Positions 8,801 to 17,440 of a stretch of 59,802 nt of DNA are shown here, piece by piece. Numbering within the stretch: position 1 is the first letter of the stretch; the number at the start of each line of letters is the position of its first letter. This DNA comes from DTU013 sp964490975. GTDB lineage: Bacteria; Bacillota; Clostridia; Acetivibrionales; DTU013. Made by a program: the position numbers and the translations under genes. The notes beneath the pieces are model-generated. The model searched no databases. It was not told where the DNA came from and was given only the letters and a program-made list of their open reading frames with translations. Location: NCBI GenBank assembly GCA_964490975.1, contig CAZBEQ010000020.1, positions 1-59,802 on the forward strand, written 5' to 3'.

Positions 8801-9666
8801 TGGCGGAAACCTTTAATTATGATGTAAAACCTGCTTCAAAAAAATTGTCGGCGGTTAGTAAAATTGCACGGCCAAGGATACTGATACCTGTTTTCCCAGG
8901 TACCAACTGTGAGTATGATTCAGCAAAGGCATTTGAGAATGCTGGAGGAACTGCGGATGTATTTATAGTAAAGAACCTGACACCGGAATGTATTAATGAA
9001 ACCATAGCTTCTATGGCTGATAAGATCAAAAACAGTCAGATCATTATGTTTCCGGGTGGTTTCAGTGCAGGAGATGAACCTGAGGGATCAGGCAAGTTTA
9101 TTGCTACTGTTTTCAGGAATCCATATATCAAAGAGGCGGTTATGGATCTGCTTGAAAACAGAGACGGCCTGGTGCTGGGTATTTGCAATGGCTTCCAGGC
9201 GCTGATAAAGCTCGGACTGCTGCCTTACGGTGAAATAAAGGAGATGGCTGCAGATAGCCCGACACTGACATTCAACTCGATTGGCAGGCATGTATCCTGT
9301 ATGGTTCAGACGAGGATAGCATCTAATAAGTCGCCATGGTTCAATAATGTACACACAGGCGATGTGCACACCATTGCCGTATCGCATGGAGAAGGCAGGT
9401 TCGTTGCTTCTGAAGAGGTAGTGAGAGCATTGGCTGCAAATGGTCAGATAGCCACACAATATGTCGATACCGAGGGTAAGGCAACTTATGACATAAGATT
9501 TAATCCAAATGGATCAGTGCATGCTATTGAAGGAATATCAAGCCCTGACGGCAGGATACTCGGAAAAATGGGACATTCGGAGAGAAAAGGCTCAAATGTT
9601 TGCATAAACGTTCCGGGCAACAAGGATCAGCTTCTGTTTGAAGCTGGCGTACAGTATTTCGGATAG
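5854..9666 (+). CDS. purL: Phosphoribosylformylglycinamidine synthase, single-chain
   Basis: A 1271-residue FGAM synthase, the ATP- and glutamine-dependent fourth step of purine synthesis. One chain joins the PurS-like N-terminus, two PurM-like synthase halves and a C-terminal glutaminase. Visible motifs: YWSDHCRHTTF (about residue 230), FKNETHNHPTEIEPFGG (about 335), GGRTGRDGCGGATGSS (about 460), and in the glutaminase VFPGTNCEYD, the nucleophile in GICNGFQ (Cys about 1111) and SHGEGRF. This is the long form found in many Clostridia, not the PurS/PurL/PurQ set of Bacillus. ATG 5854 is preceded by AGAGGTG; a GTG at 5845 overlaps that site and is rejected. It is not in a pur operon: neighbours are a divergent LysR gene and a terminator. 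Confidence 0.97.
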   Translation: MSKNKVDEVSQRNKVRRIFAEKKKGYDVEAQGIYRDLRSNLNMKGLENVRVINRYDITDITDDEFAASKNVIFSEPPVDYVYEENIELSPDERAFAIEYLPGQYDQRADSASQCIQFLTLGVRPRSKAARIIVLKGVISDNEFIKARAYCINPIDSREASMDKPESLDIDIVYPDDVAQLAGFCTMSVKELEAVHSELGMAMSLEDLEFCRHYFADTEHRDPTLTEIRMIDTYWSDHCRHTTFLTRINKISFDDGPFSSFLKSVYERYISSRKYVYADREKDISLMDLATIAMKELRKNGKLEDLDVSDEINACSIVVDARVNGKNEEWLVMFKNETHNHPTEIEPFGGAATCLGGAIRDPLSGRSYVYQAMRVTGSGDPRTAVKDTLPGKLPQRKITTGAAAGYSSYGNQIGLATGQVAEIYDEGYVAKRMEIGAVIGAAPKRNVIRMEPLPGDIIILLGGRTGRDGCGGATGSSKEHDEKSLMTCGAEVQKGNPPTERKIQRLFRNESVSLMIKRCNDFGAGGVSVAIGELSDGLDIDLDSVPKKYEGLDGTELAISESQERMAVVIAKEDSNRFIQAAMDENLEAVEVAVVTDTGRLRMKWRGKTIVDISREFLNTNGVKQNIDISVLEPQKLKLSETLNKEIKNKEDDLEEAWMLNLQKLGHCSQKGLVERFDSTIGAGTILMPFGGKYQLSPAEGMAAKLPVIDGDTDTATLMSYGFDPEISKSSPFHGAVYAIVEAIAKIVSMGGDYRKARLTLQEYFEKPGKDPMRWGKPFSALLGAYYAQIKLGIPAIGGKDSMSGTFRDLNVPPTLVAFAVSVNDAGHVISTEFKNAGNQIVLVKVGRDSYELPDFGQLERTYTKLHELAKAGKISAAHSVRQGGIAETVSTMCFGNMIGVELNDIETSELFAPNYGSIMLEIKPGEDIEKILEGLDYTIIGCTSSKPKISVNGTSLGLDKLLDGWMQPLEKIFPTKTTMVDQVAETFNYDVKPASKKLSAVSKIARPRILIPVFPGTNCEYDSAKAFENAGGTADVFIVKNLTPECINETIASMADKIKNSQIIMFPGGFSAGDEPEGSGKFIATVFRNPYIKEAVMDLLENRDGLVLGICNGFQALIKLGLLPYGEIKEMAADSPTLTFNSIGRHVSCMVQTRIASNKSPWFNNVHTGDVHTIAVSHGEGRFVASEEVVRALAANGQIATQYVDTEGKATYDIRFNPNGSVHAIEGISSPDGRILGKMGHSERKGSNVCINVPGNKDQLLFEAGVQYFG

Positions 9667-9701
9667 TACAGCAGCTGTAGAATATCTTAATGCAATGATG
9701 G

Positions 9702-9747
9702 AATAATAAGAGCGTTCACTTTCACAAAATTGGACGCTTTTATTATT
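9702..9747. terminator. Terminator after purL
   Basis: A 14-bp stem with one G-U pair: AATAATAAGAGCGT (9702-9715) against ACGCTTTTATTATT (9734-9747). It is symmetrical, so it could work on both strands. Confidence 0.8.
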
Positions 9748-9778
9748 GCTTTTGCAAATTATACGAATAAGCTACTTG

Positions 9779-9807
9779 TTGCCTAAAACATGTTTATGAC
9801 ATATAAT
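9779..9807 (+). promoter_or_regulatory. Promoter of glgA-nth
   Basis: TTGCCT (9779-9784), 17-bp spacer, TATAAT (9802-9807): a good sigma-A promoter. A second -10-like box, TATAAA preceded by TG, lies near 9838. Confidence 0.7.
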
Positions 9808-9892
9808 ATTACTTTGATTGGTTAAAAGCAGTTTATGGTATAAATAATGTAATTGTATTAATATTTTAACTACAACGTAGGAGGTAAAAAAA

Positions 9893-11362
9893 GTGAGCAA
9901 AAAGAAGCTTAATATATTATTTGTTTCAGCAGAAATGTCCCCTTTTGCAAAGACTGGCGGATTGGCTGACGTAGCAGGGTCTTTGCCAAAGGCATTGGCG
10001 GAGCTTGGACATGATGTCAGGGTGGTTATGCCAAAATACCGTTCTATCAAGGGAGAATTTGAATATGTTACTGATTATTCCGTAAGGCTTGATCAGTCTG
10101 TTGAGACATGCATAATCAGAATGACAGAAGTCCCTTACAAGGTAAATGGAAGGAAGAAAGGCCTAAAGGTTTATTTTACAGACAGCTACAGACTTTTCGA
10201 CAGAGATGGTATTTATGGACATTTTGATGATGCCGAACGGTTTGTATTCTTCTGCAAGGCTGCCTTGAACATGTTGCCTAAAATAGGCTTCAAACCTGAT
10301 GTAATACATTGTAATGACTGGCATACAGGACCGTTATGCCTGCTTTTGAAAGAGCAGTATTGCTATGATAAAGCATACGAGGGGATCTCTACTTTGTACA
10401 CGATCCACAATCTCGAATACCAGGGCCATTTTTCAAGTCATATTATTAGTCTTCTCAATTGCAGCTATGATGTTTTTAATCCGGATAAAACTGAGTTCTA
10501 TGGAATGTTCAACTTTATGAAAACAGGACTTGTTTATGCTGATGCGATCAGTACTGTAAGCCAGGTTTATGCTCAGGAGATTAAAACCCAGCAATATGGT
10601 GAACGCCTTGAAGGTCTTTTGCAGAAACGTTCCGACGATTTGTTCGGCATACTCAACGGCCTTGATTATGACGAGTTTAATCCGGAAACAGATACAATAA
10701 TAGAGAAAAAATATGGCTTGAAAAATATTGAGGATAAAAAGCTTAATAAAACTGCACTTCAAAAAGAAATGGGGCTCCCATGCAGGGATGTTCCCGTATT
10801 TGGAATCGTTTCAAGACTTTCGGGACAAAAGGGTCTTAACCTCATCATCGACCGTATTGATGAAATGATGTCGAAGGATATACAGTTTGTACTTCTTGGT
10901 ACGGGCGACGATTATTATCATGATCAGTTCAGAAGAATAGTTGAAAGATACCCTGATAAAGTGGCTGCACATCTGGGCTATCATCAAAGTCTTGCACAAA
11001 AGATCTATGCCGGTAGCGATTTGTTCCTGATGCCGTCAAGATTTGAGCCATGCGGACTAGGACAGCTCATAAGCCTCAGATATGGTACGATCCCGGTTGT
11101 CAGAGCTACCGGAGGTCTTGCAGAGACTATTATTGACTATAATGCTGATAAGGAACATGGCAACGGTTTCTCCTTCAGGAATTTCTCAGCTGATGAGATG
11201 ATCGATGCGATCAACAGAGCTATCAATGTTTACACGGAATATCCGGAGGAATGGAATAAGCTGGTCATAAGGGGAATGGAATCAGATTTCTCTTGGAAGG
11301 CATCTGCTGTAAAGTATGAAGAATTATATAATCATACTATAAACAAGAGGAAGAATGGATGA
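9893..11362 (+). CDS. glgA: Glycogen synthase (ADP-glucose type, GT5)
   Basis: Transfers glucose from ADP-glucose to the growing alpha-1,4-glucan; 489 residues, normal for the family. The N-terminal ADP-glucose-binding loop KTGGLADV is at about residue 22. The C-terminal GT-B domain shows SRLSGQKG, the PSRFEPCGLGQL motif with the conserved glutamate (about residue 380) and the following RATGGLAETI. The start is a GTG at 9893 behind GTAGGAGGT. It is followed with a 4-bp overlap by nth, an unusual pair; no other glycogen gene (glgC, glgD, glgP, glgB) is in the window. In Clostridia glycogen-like reserves are often built before sporulation, which fits the sporulation genes here. Confidence 0.96.
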   Translation: MSKKKLNILFVSAEMSPFAKTGGLADVAGSLPKALAELGHDVRVVMPKYRSIKGEFEYVTDYSVRLDQSVETCIIRMTEVPYKVNGRKKGLKVYFTDSYRLFDRDGIYGHFDDAERFVFFCKAALNMLPKIGFKPDVIHCNDWHTGPLCLLLKEQYCYDKAYEGISTLYTIHNLEYQGHFSSHIISLLNCSYDVFNPDKTEFYGMFNFMKTGLVYADAISTVSQVYAQEIKTQQYGERLEGLLQKRSDDLFGILNGLDYDEFNPETDTIIEKKYGLKNIEDKKLNKTALQKEMGLPCRDVPVFGIVSRLSGQKGLNLIIDRIDEMMSKDIQFVLLGTGDDYYHDQFRRIVERYPDKVAAHLGYHQSLAQKIYAGSDLFLMPSRFEPCGLGQLISLRYGTIPVVRATGGLAETIIDYNADKEHGNGFSFRNFSADEMIDAINRAINVYTEYPEEWNKLVIRGMESDFSWKASAVKYEELYNHTINKRKNG

Positions 11363-12015
11363 CAAAAAAAGAAAGAGTAGAAAGAATTATTGAACTCTTG
11401 GAGAAAATGTATCCTGAGGCCGATTGCTCATTGGAATATAATGATCCGCTGCAGCTTATGATAGCGACACAACTGGCTGCACAGTGCACCGACGCGCGTG
11501 TAAATATCGTTACAAGGGATTTGTTTAAAAAATACAGGACGGTCGAAGATTTTGCCAATGCGGATCTGCAGGAATTAGAACAGTGTATCAGGTCAACAGG
11601 TTTTTATCATAATAAGGCGAAAAATATCATTGCTGCCTGCAAGATGATAATGTCCGATTATGGTGGTAATATCCCATCTGATATGGAGAGTTTATTAAAG
11701 CTGCCGGGAGTGGGAAGGAAAACAGCTAATCTACTTCTCAGCGACTATTTCGGGATACCGGGTATAGTTGTGGATACCCATGCCAAGAGATTGTCCAACA
11801 GAATGGGACTGGTCAAGGAAGAGGATCCCGAAAAAATTGAGTATGTGCTAATGGATATAATCCCCACTGATAAGTGGGGAAGCTTTTGCCATCAACTGGT
11901 TTTCCATGGGAGAGCGATCTGTAATGCAAGAAAACCGTTATGCGAAAAATGTGATATAAGTGAGTTCTGCGATTTTTATTTAAATAGTAACAAGATTCAT
12001 CAGAATAAAAAGTAG
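11359..12015 (+). CDS. nth: Endonuclease III (DNA glycosylase/AP lyase)
   Basis: Base-excision repair enzyme removing oxidised pyrimidines; 218 residues. The helix-hairpin-helix LPGVGRKTANLLL carries the catalytic lysine, and VDTHAKR carries the catalytic aspartate. The 4Fe-4S cluster signature C-X6-C-X2-C-X5-C is intact near the C-terminus (CNARKPLCEKCDISEFC). Its ATG overlaps the glgA stop (ATGA), so translation is probably coupled. A short A/T hairpin at 12016-12033 after the stop may be a weak terminator. Confidence 0.96.
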   Translation: MTKKERVERIIELLEKMYPEADCSLEYNDPLQLMIATQLAAQCTDARVNIVTRDLFKKYRTVEDFANADLQELEQCIRSTGFYHNKAKNIIAACKMIMSDYGGNIPSDMESLLKLPGVGRKTANLLLSDYFGIPGIVVDTHAKRLSNRMGLVKEEDPEKIEYVLMDIIPTDKWGSFCHQLVFHGRAICNARKPLCEKCDISEFCDFYLNSNKIHQNKK

Positions 12016-12155
12016 AAGATTTTAGGAAATCTTGATTTACTATTTAAAACTTTTGCCATCTAATATAAAATAAATAAAGAGAAGTGTAGAAAATAGTCGA
12101 AATGTTATGTAGATATGATGCTTTGGTCAATGCATTAAACGAGGTGAGGATGACT

Positions 12156-14414
12156 ATGGCAGACGGTTCTGAAAAAATGGCTGCTAGTAAATCGAAAAGA
12201 GACGACTCAAACAGATCACGAAATAAGAAGGATAAAAACGCATCGAATAATAAGGGCCGCGTAATAAAACTTACAGAATCTCAGCGAGGGGATCAGTTGA
12301 ATATGAAAGGCCTGACAGCTGATAATGTCATTTTTGCCATGGACATTGGGACCCGTACTGTTGTGGGTGTTATAGGTAAACAGGAAGATAAGTGCTTCAG
12401 GATACTTGCGACCGAGGTATGCGAGCACAAAAGCAGGGCCATGATAGATGGGCAGGTACACGATGTTGAACAGGTAGCTGCTACTGCGATGGAGGTCAAA
12501 AAAAAGCTGGAGGCCAGAATTGGCTTTAAACTGAAACGCGTTGCAATTGCAGCTGCAGGAAGGGTACTCAGAACATGCCAGGTCAAGGTTGAAAAAAATT
12601 TGGAACAGGGTATCGAGATAGATGCGGATTTTATCAGCAGCCTTGAGATAGAAGGTATACAGCGTGCTCAAATGATGCTGGATGAGGAATTGACGGACGA
12701 GGACAAAACTCAGTTCTATTGTGTTGGTTACAGTGTAATAAATTATTATTTGAATAGCTATATTATATCAAAACTGGCAGGTCATAAGGGAAAAACAGCC
12801 GGCGTTGATATACTTGCAACATTTCTGCCTCTTATTGTAGTAGACAGTCTTTATTCTGTTGTAGGCAGAATAGGGCTTGAGGTGTCGAGCCTTACACTTG
12901 AGCCTATTGCAGCTATAAATGTGACGATCCCGCAGGATATCAGGCTACTGAATCTCGCACTGGTCGACATCGGCGCCGGAACATCAGACATAGCGTTAAC
13001 AAAGGATGGAAGCGTTTTTGCATATGCAATGGCTTCAATAGCCGGAGACGAAATAACCGAAAGGATATCTCAGCGATATCTTGTCGATTTTGCTACAGCT
13101 GAAAAAATAAAAATTGCATTATCATCAAAAAAAGAAAGCATAGTATTCACAGATATAATGAAAATCAAGCATACGATCAATACCGAGGAAGTTCTAAAGG
13201 ACATCGAAGAAACAATTCAGCTGCTGGCAACCACTATTACCCAAAAGATACTTGAGTATAACCACAAGGCTCCCAATGCAATATTTATGGTTGGAGGTGG
13301 CAGCCGCATACCAATGCTGCCGCAGTTGATCGCACAACAGCTTGGATTACCCGAGGAAAGAGTAGTGGTAAGGAGCAGGGATGTAATCAAAGATATTAGA
13401 TTTGATGATAAAAAGCTTATCGGGCCTGAATCCATTACACCTTACGGCATCGCTGTAACAGCTCAGATGTCCAGCGGCAAGGATTTTCTTTCGGTTACGG
13501 TCAATGAGAGGAAAATAAAGCTTTTCAACTCTAAAAAGTTAACGGTAGCCGATGCGCTTATTTTATATGGCTTTGATGCAGAAAACCTTATCGGGAGGTC
13601 AGGCAAGAGTATAACATTTTCAGTAAATGATGATGTACGCAGGGTTCGAGGAGAATATGGAAAAGCTGCTGAAATCTTTCTTAATGGTAAAATAGCAAGT
13701 CTTGATGCCCATATATTGTTCGGGGACAAAATAACTGTTGTTCCTGCCAGCGATGGGAGAAATGCGGTAATTAGGGCCTGTGAACTCACATCTGACTATT
13801 ATACAGGTTTAGTAAAATTGAATGGCAATCCTGTTGATATAAGTACGTTAATTACGATAAACGGCATGGAGGTCAATAAGGATTCAATAGTTAATGATGG
13901 GGATATTGTGAGGATATCTCGTATAAAGACTCTTGGTGAACTGTTGGAAGCAGCAGGCTTTACCAGTGGGGAAGAGTATGATATCAGTGTAAATGGCAAC
14001 AGTGAGAATAGTCTTGACTACTTGCTGCAGGATAAGGATCTGGTGTGTTGTATGAGCAGGGATAACAGTTCTGACAATAATAAGACCCTGACCCATGAAA
14101 ACATCAATTATGGGATAAGCACAGAAAAAACTATAGGAGAGGCCTTTGAAACCACTAATACTCAGGACTGCATTATGAGGAATATTGATGAAAATACAGC
14201 CCCGGAGGGCTATTATGACATAACAGTAAATGGAAATGTAACATATATAAAGGATAGCAGATCCCAGCACATATTTGTAGATATATTCAACTTCATTGAT
14301 TTTGATTTGTCAAAGCCTCAAGGAACTATTTCACTCACCCTTAATGGAAAATCGGCAGCATTTACAGACAAAATAAAACGAGGTGATTCTGTAGAAATAT
14401 ATTGGAAAAAATAG
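12156..14414 (+). CDS. FtsA-like actin-fold cell division protein with C-terminal extension
   Basis: A 752-residue protein, far longer than FtsA (about 420). Residues 1-57 are a basic, disordered tail. Residues 58-435 form an FtsA/PilM-type ATPase: FAMDIGTRTVVGVIG (phosphate 1), an SHS2-like insert beginning KRVAIAAAGRVLRT, VDIGAGTSDIALTK (phosphate 2) and MVGGGSRIPMLP (adenosine). Residues 437-752 contain repeated strands of the form VTVNERKIKLF, VKLNGNPVDI, ISVNGNSEN, ITVNGNVTY and LTLNGKSAAF, which look like tandem small beta domains. Start choice: GAGGTGAGG (12141-12149) best serves ATG 12156 or 12150; ATG 12102 has no site. Clostridial homologues are annotated as cell division FtsA domain proteins; whether it replaces FtsA, anchors to the membrane or serves pili is unknown. 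No ftsZ is nearby. Confidence 0.82.
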   Translation: MADGSEKMAASKSKRDDSNRSRNKKDKNASNNKGRVIKLTESQRGDQLNMKGLTADNVIFAMDIGTRTVVGVIGKQEDKCFRILATEVCEHKSRAMIDGQVHDVEQVAATAMEVKKKLEARIGFKLKRVAIAAAGRVLRTCQVKVEKNLEQGIEIDADFISSLEIEGIQRAQMMLDEELTDEDKTQFYCVGYSVINYYLNSYIISKLAGHKGKTAGVDILATFLPLIVVDSLYSVVGRIGLEVSSLTLEPIAAINVTIPQDIRLLNLALVDIGAGTSDIALTKDGSVFAYAMASIAGDEITERISQRYLVDFATAEKIKIALSSKKESIVFTDIMKIKHTINTEEVLKDIEETIQLLATTITQKILEYNHKAPNAIFMVGGGSRIPMLPQLIAQQLGLPEERVVVRSRDVIKDIRFDDKKLIGPESITPYGIAVTAQMSSGKDFLSVTVNERKIKLFNSKKLTVADALILYGFDAENLIGRSGKSITFSVNDDVRRVRGEYGKAAEIFLNGKIASLDAHILFGDKITVVPASDGRNAVIRACELTSDYYTGLVKLNGNPVDISTLITINGMEVNKDSIVNDGDIVRISRIKTLGELLEAAGFTSGEEYDISVNGNSENSLDYLLQDKDLVCCMSRDNSSDNNKTLTHENINYGISTEKTIGEAFETTNTQDCIMRNIDENTAPEGYYDITVNGNVTYIKDSRSQHIFVDIFNFIDFDLSKPQGTISLTLNGKSAAFTDKIKRGDSVEIYWKK

Positions 14415-14441
14415 CATCTTAATATATAATTTAAAAGAATT

Positions 14442-16199
14442 GTGCAAATCTTTGATATTGTGAGAAGTCTTTGGGGGGCATTATCACTGAAGTATATTAA
14501 AGGGAAAAATTATACAAAATATGAGTATTATGAGCTGATTTACATAAGAACGATGCTTACTTTTCTTATAATTTCAGCAATCATTTATTTTACCCAAAAT
14601 ATCTTCTTCACCGAAAACTCTTTTGTTTTTGATCCAACTCAGAAAATTAAATTTATTCTTAGTGTTATTATATGTGTGATTGTTTTTGGATTACATAACT
14701 TAAGGAACATTATCTTCAAGAAATCACTTTTGGAAAACAATATACTATATTGTATAGAAAAATTATTCTCACTTCTCATAATGTCAGTAATTGTCTTATA
14801 TTCAGAAATTGATACATGGTTCTATACAGGTTTCTTGATTCCACTTTCTATGGCAACGTTTATGAAAGGCAAAAAATGTGGATATACCATTTTTCTTGTT
14901 TCATTTTTAAATCACCTGCTGCTTTATTATCTAAAGAATGGAATTGATAGTATAAAGCTTTCTGACGATCTCATTTCGATAATAATGCATTACCTGATGT
15001 TCATTGTACCTGTTTATCTGTTCGATAAGCTTTACAAATCAAGGATCGAGGAAGAGATAAGTAATAATATCAAAATAGAACAATATGAAGAGCGTTATGT
15101 GAAATTAGAGTCATCAAGTGATGAAATTAAACAAAAATATGACAGGTTGTTTTCTAATTCAGGTAAACTTGAAGAATCCAACAAGGTATTGTCAAAAAGT
15201 ATTGCTGAATTTTATACTCTCAATCAGATCAGCCAGGCTATCGGTTCGATACTTGACACAAAAGAATTGCTTAAGCGTCTCAATGATATAATTCTAGGCG
15301 TAATGGGAGTAAGCTTTTCAACTATTATACTGTATGATGAAAATGCTAACCGTTTGAAAGTACATACGACGAATGTATCAAATATGAACGAACTTGCTAC
15401 AATTACAGATAACATAAACAGTGGAGTGCTGGGCGAAGCCTTGAATAAAGGCCAGAGCATACTGGAAAATGATGTCGACTATTTTCAGTATCCATTTACT
15501 TGCGGAAGGAATATCAATTCCCTTATGTGCATTCCACTGACTACAAGTTCAAGAAAATTCGGTCTTGTACTGGTTGAGCATAAATTCGCTAATGCATTTG
15601 ATGAAGAAAATATAAGGTTTCTCAGTATAATAGCGCAGCAAGTCGGAATAGTCATGGAAAATGCCGAACTATATTATCAAATGAAAGAGGTTGCGCGAAG
15701 AGATGGCTTAACGGGTATTTACAACAGACAATATTTTCAAGAACGTCTGGAATCTGAATTTAAAGAAGCGAAAAAAGATAATTATCCTTTGTCACTGGTT
15801 ATTTTCGATATCGATCATTTCAAGAGATTCAATGACACTTATGGACATATGTTTGGAGACAAAGTGTTGATTTCTACCGTTGAGGTTGTTAAAGGAGCTC
15901 TCAGGAAAAATGATATGATCGCCAGGTTTGGAGGAGAAGAATTCATCATACTCTTGCCCAGGACCAATTTGTCCGATGCTTTTGAAAAGGTTGAGATATT
16001 AAGAAAAAAGGTTGCTGAGAATATAATAAAGGATAATCTTATAACAGCATCTATAACAGCCAGCTTTGGGATTTCTTCATTTGATGAATGCGTATTTAAT
16101 GAAAATGATCTCATTAGAACAGCAGACGATGCATTATACGATGCTAAGATGGCAGGACGTAATTGCGTTATAACAGCAAAGAAGTTATATGAGAATTGA
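14442..16199 (+). CDS. Membrane-bound GAF-GGDEF diguanylate cyclase
   Basis: About 585 residues. The first 200 residues contain some five to six hydrophobic helices (for example LTFLIISAIIYF and FILSVIICVIVFGL). A coiled coil (about 205-255) leads to a GAF domain (about 260-410) and a C-terminal GGDEF domain. The cyclase core is intact: DGLTGIYNRQYF, FDIDHFKRFNDTYGH, and GGEEF near residue 497; RKND just before it forms the RxxD product-inhibition site. It should make c-di-GMP in response to a small ligand or membrane signal. No EAL domain. The start is uncertain: GTG 14442 or GTG 14460, neither with a good ribosome binding site. It runs convergently into the gene at 16203. Confidence 0.9.
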   Translation: MQIFDIVRSLWGALSLKYIKGKNYTKYEYYELIYIRTMLTFLIISAIIYFTQNIFFTENSFVFDPTQKIKFILSVIICVIVFGLHNLRNIIFKKSLLENNILYCIEKLFSLLIMSVIVLYSEIDTWFYTGFLIPLSMATFMKGKKCGYTIFLVSFLNHLLLYYLKNGIDSIKLSDDLISIIMHYLMFIVPVYLFDKLYKSRIEEEISNNIKIEQYEERYVKLESSSDEIKQKYDRLFSNSGKLEESNKVLSKSIAEFYTLNQISQAIGSILDTKELLKRLNDIILGVMGVSFSTIILYDENANRLKVHTTNVSNMNELATITDNINSGVLGEALNKGQSILENDVDYFQYPFTCGRNINSLMCIPLTTSSRKFGLVLVEHKFANAFDEENIRFLSIIAQQVGIVMENAELYYQMKEVARRDGLTGIYNRQYFQERLESEFKEAKKDNYPLSLVIFDIDHFKRFNDTYGHMFGDKVLISTVEVVKGALRKNDMIARFGGEEFIILLPRTNLSDAFEKVEILRKKVAENIIKDNLITASITASFGISSFDECVFNENDLIRTADDALYDAKMAGRNCVITAKKLYEN

Positions 16200-16202
16200 T
16201 GT

Positions 16203-16748
16203 TTATGGACATATTATTTTAAATGATTTCAGCATTTTTTCAAATATGACCATTTGCTTTTGATCCCATTTTTCCTCGGGAACAAAGTAGCTAAGACGAT
16301 ACATATTACTGCCACATTTAGCAAAAAACTCAGAACCTTTTATATATCCGTTTTCTGTAGCAACTGAATAATCCCATAGATAGCCTTTCATTCCATCCGA
16401 TTGCACATTTATGACATCAAAATACTTATATGTATTGTGTGATGCTGTTATCGATTTATCAAGAAAGGACTTCAGATCCTCCTGAAGGTACCATACTTGT
16501 ACAAAGCCATGGACATTATTCTCTCTATCACTGAAAGCAATGTGATTTAGTATTTCTCCGCCTTGAAAATCAAGTACCTCTAATACAAAGGCAGACGGAT
16601 AATCAAAACTGAATTTGCCATCAACTGATTTATATTTTATGAATTGTTCAGTTCTTGATGTAGCAGGGAATAAGAACAAGCAAATAACAGAAACAAATGA
16701 TATAACGACCAACCATTTCCTTATTTTTGATATATATATAACCTTCAT
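16203..16748 (-). CDS. Exported PsbP-like domain protein, function unknown
   Basis: A 181-residue protein with an N-terminal membrane segment, WLVVISFVSVICLFLF, after a basic start, so it is secreted or membrane-anchored; there is no lipobox cysteine. The rest (FSFDYPSAFVL, YLWDYSVAT, MYRLSYFVPEEKW, then FEKMLKSFKI) has the pattern of PsbP/MOG1-like or DUF1795-type domains found in Clostridia. It is convergent with the diguanylate cyclase gene, only 3 bp between stops. Start: ATG 16748 with a weak AAGGATAT site. I do not recognise a specific function. Confidence 0.65.
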   Translation of the reverse strand: MKVIYISKIRKWLVVISFVSVICLFLFPATSRTEQFIKYKSVDGKFSFDYPSAFVLEVLDFQGGEILNHIAFSDRENNVHGFVQVWYLQEDLKSFLDKSITASHNTYKYFDVINVQSDGMKGYLWDYSVATENGYIKGSEFFAKCGSNMYRLSYFVPEEKWDQKQMVIFEKMLKSFKIICP

Positions 16749-16801
16749 AATACCATATCCTTAATGCTTTTTTATATTTATATGAAGAATGGAGGTGCGT
16801 A

Positions 16802-16909
16802 ATGATTAGTTCATTTAAACAAGACATGCACCAAAATCGATTTTTTCAGTATGATGATAATATCAGACCTTTAGAGGGGGAGTCCGCGTATGAGAATAAT
16901 GGTAGTTAA
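16802..16909 (+). CDS. 35-codon small ORF overlapping spoVM
   Basis: An ATG at 16802 preceded by GGAGGTG (16791-16797) opens a 35-residue frame (MISSFKQDMHQNRFF...) that ends at 16909, overlapping the first six codons of spoVM in another frame. The ribosome binding site is as good as any in the window. It may be a translated leader coupling expression of spoVM, or an uncharacterised sporulation microprotein. No homologue is known to me. Confidence 0.45.
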   Translation: MISSFKQDMHQNRFFQYDDNIRPLEGESAYENNGS

Positions 16910-16961
16910 AATGCCAAGGTTTTTTGGTAATTTGATTAAGAAAGTACTGAAAATGAACTAA
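16890..16961 (+). CDS. spoVM: Stage V sporulation protein M (SpoVM)
   Basis: A 23-residue amphipathic peptide, MRIMVVKMPRFFGNLIKKVL and three more residues, matching the SpoVM pattern (Bacillus subtilis: 26 residues, MKFYTIKLPKFLGG...). SpoVM is made in the mother cell, recognises the positive curvature of the forespore membrane and anchors SpoIVA to start coat assembly. The proline of the KxPxF motif is kept. The ribosome binding site AGAGGGGGA is at 16873-16881. Its position, convergent with rpmB and upstream of recG, matches the Bacillus order spoVM-rpmB-...-recG, which strongly supports the call. Confidence 0.88.
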   Translation: MRIMVVKMPRFFGNLIKKVLKMN

Positions 16962-16976
16962 TATGATGTACAAAAA

Positions 16977-17023
16977 TCGAAGCGGCATAAAAAGCATCAG
17001 AAATACTTTTTATGTCGCTTCGA
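16977..17023. terminator. Bidirectional terminator between spoVM and rpmB
   Basis: An 18-bp stem, TCGAAGCGGCATAAAAAG (16977-16994) with CTTTTTATGTCGCTTCGA (17006-17023), separates two convergent genes. A-rich and T-rich inner arms allow use from both sides. Confidence 0.85.
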
Positions 17024-17038
17024 TATAGAAAAGATATT

Positions 17039-17227
17039 TTAAACTGATCTAGTTACTTTATTTGAGCGCAGGCATCTGGTACATACATATACTGTTTTGG
17101 GTGTGCCTTGATCAATAACTTTGACTTTTTTCACATTTGGTTTCCAGAATCTGTTTGTCCTTCTGACCGAGTGGCTGACATTATTGCCATATACGGTATC
17201 TTTGCTGCAAATTTCGCATTTTGCCAT
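17039..17227 (-). CDS. rpmB: 50S ribosomal protein L28
   Basis: A 62-residue ribosomal protein of the zinc-binding type: two CxxC pairs, CEIC at residues 4-7 and CTRC near 50-53, with the basic core RRTNRFWKPNVKKVK between them. A strong AAAGGAGGTG site precedes ATG 17227 on the minus strand. Convergent with spoVM, divergent from recG. Confidence 0.97.
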   Translation of the reverse strand: MAKCEICSKDTVYGNNVSHSVRRTNRFWKPNVKKVKVIDQGTPKTVYVCTRCLRSNKVTRSV

Positions 17228-17440
17228 CTATATCACACCTCCTTTAAGCTGGAGCTTAAAATCCCACAAAGCAATACCTATTTTAACACAATACCTCCAA
17301 ATTCCGCAAGGTATTTTTGAAATTATTAACCAGGAAAATATAGAGTGAAAATAGAGTGTGGCAAAATAAGGTATGATATATTAGAATTATATTTATGATA
17401 TTAATTATGCATTACAATTTGTTTGATCGGGAGATATTAA

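Noticed and set aside
16744..16790. Sigma-E promoter for spoVM
   Set aside because: TTCATAAT resembles a -35, but no -10 of the CATACAnT type is present at the right spacing.
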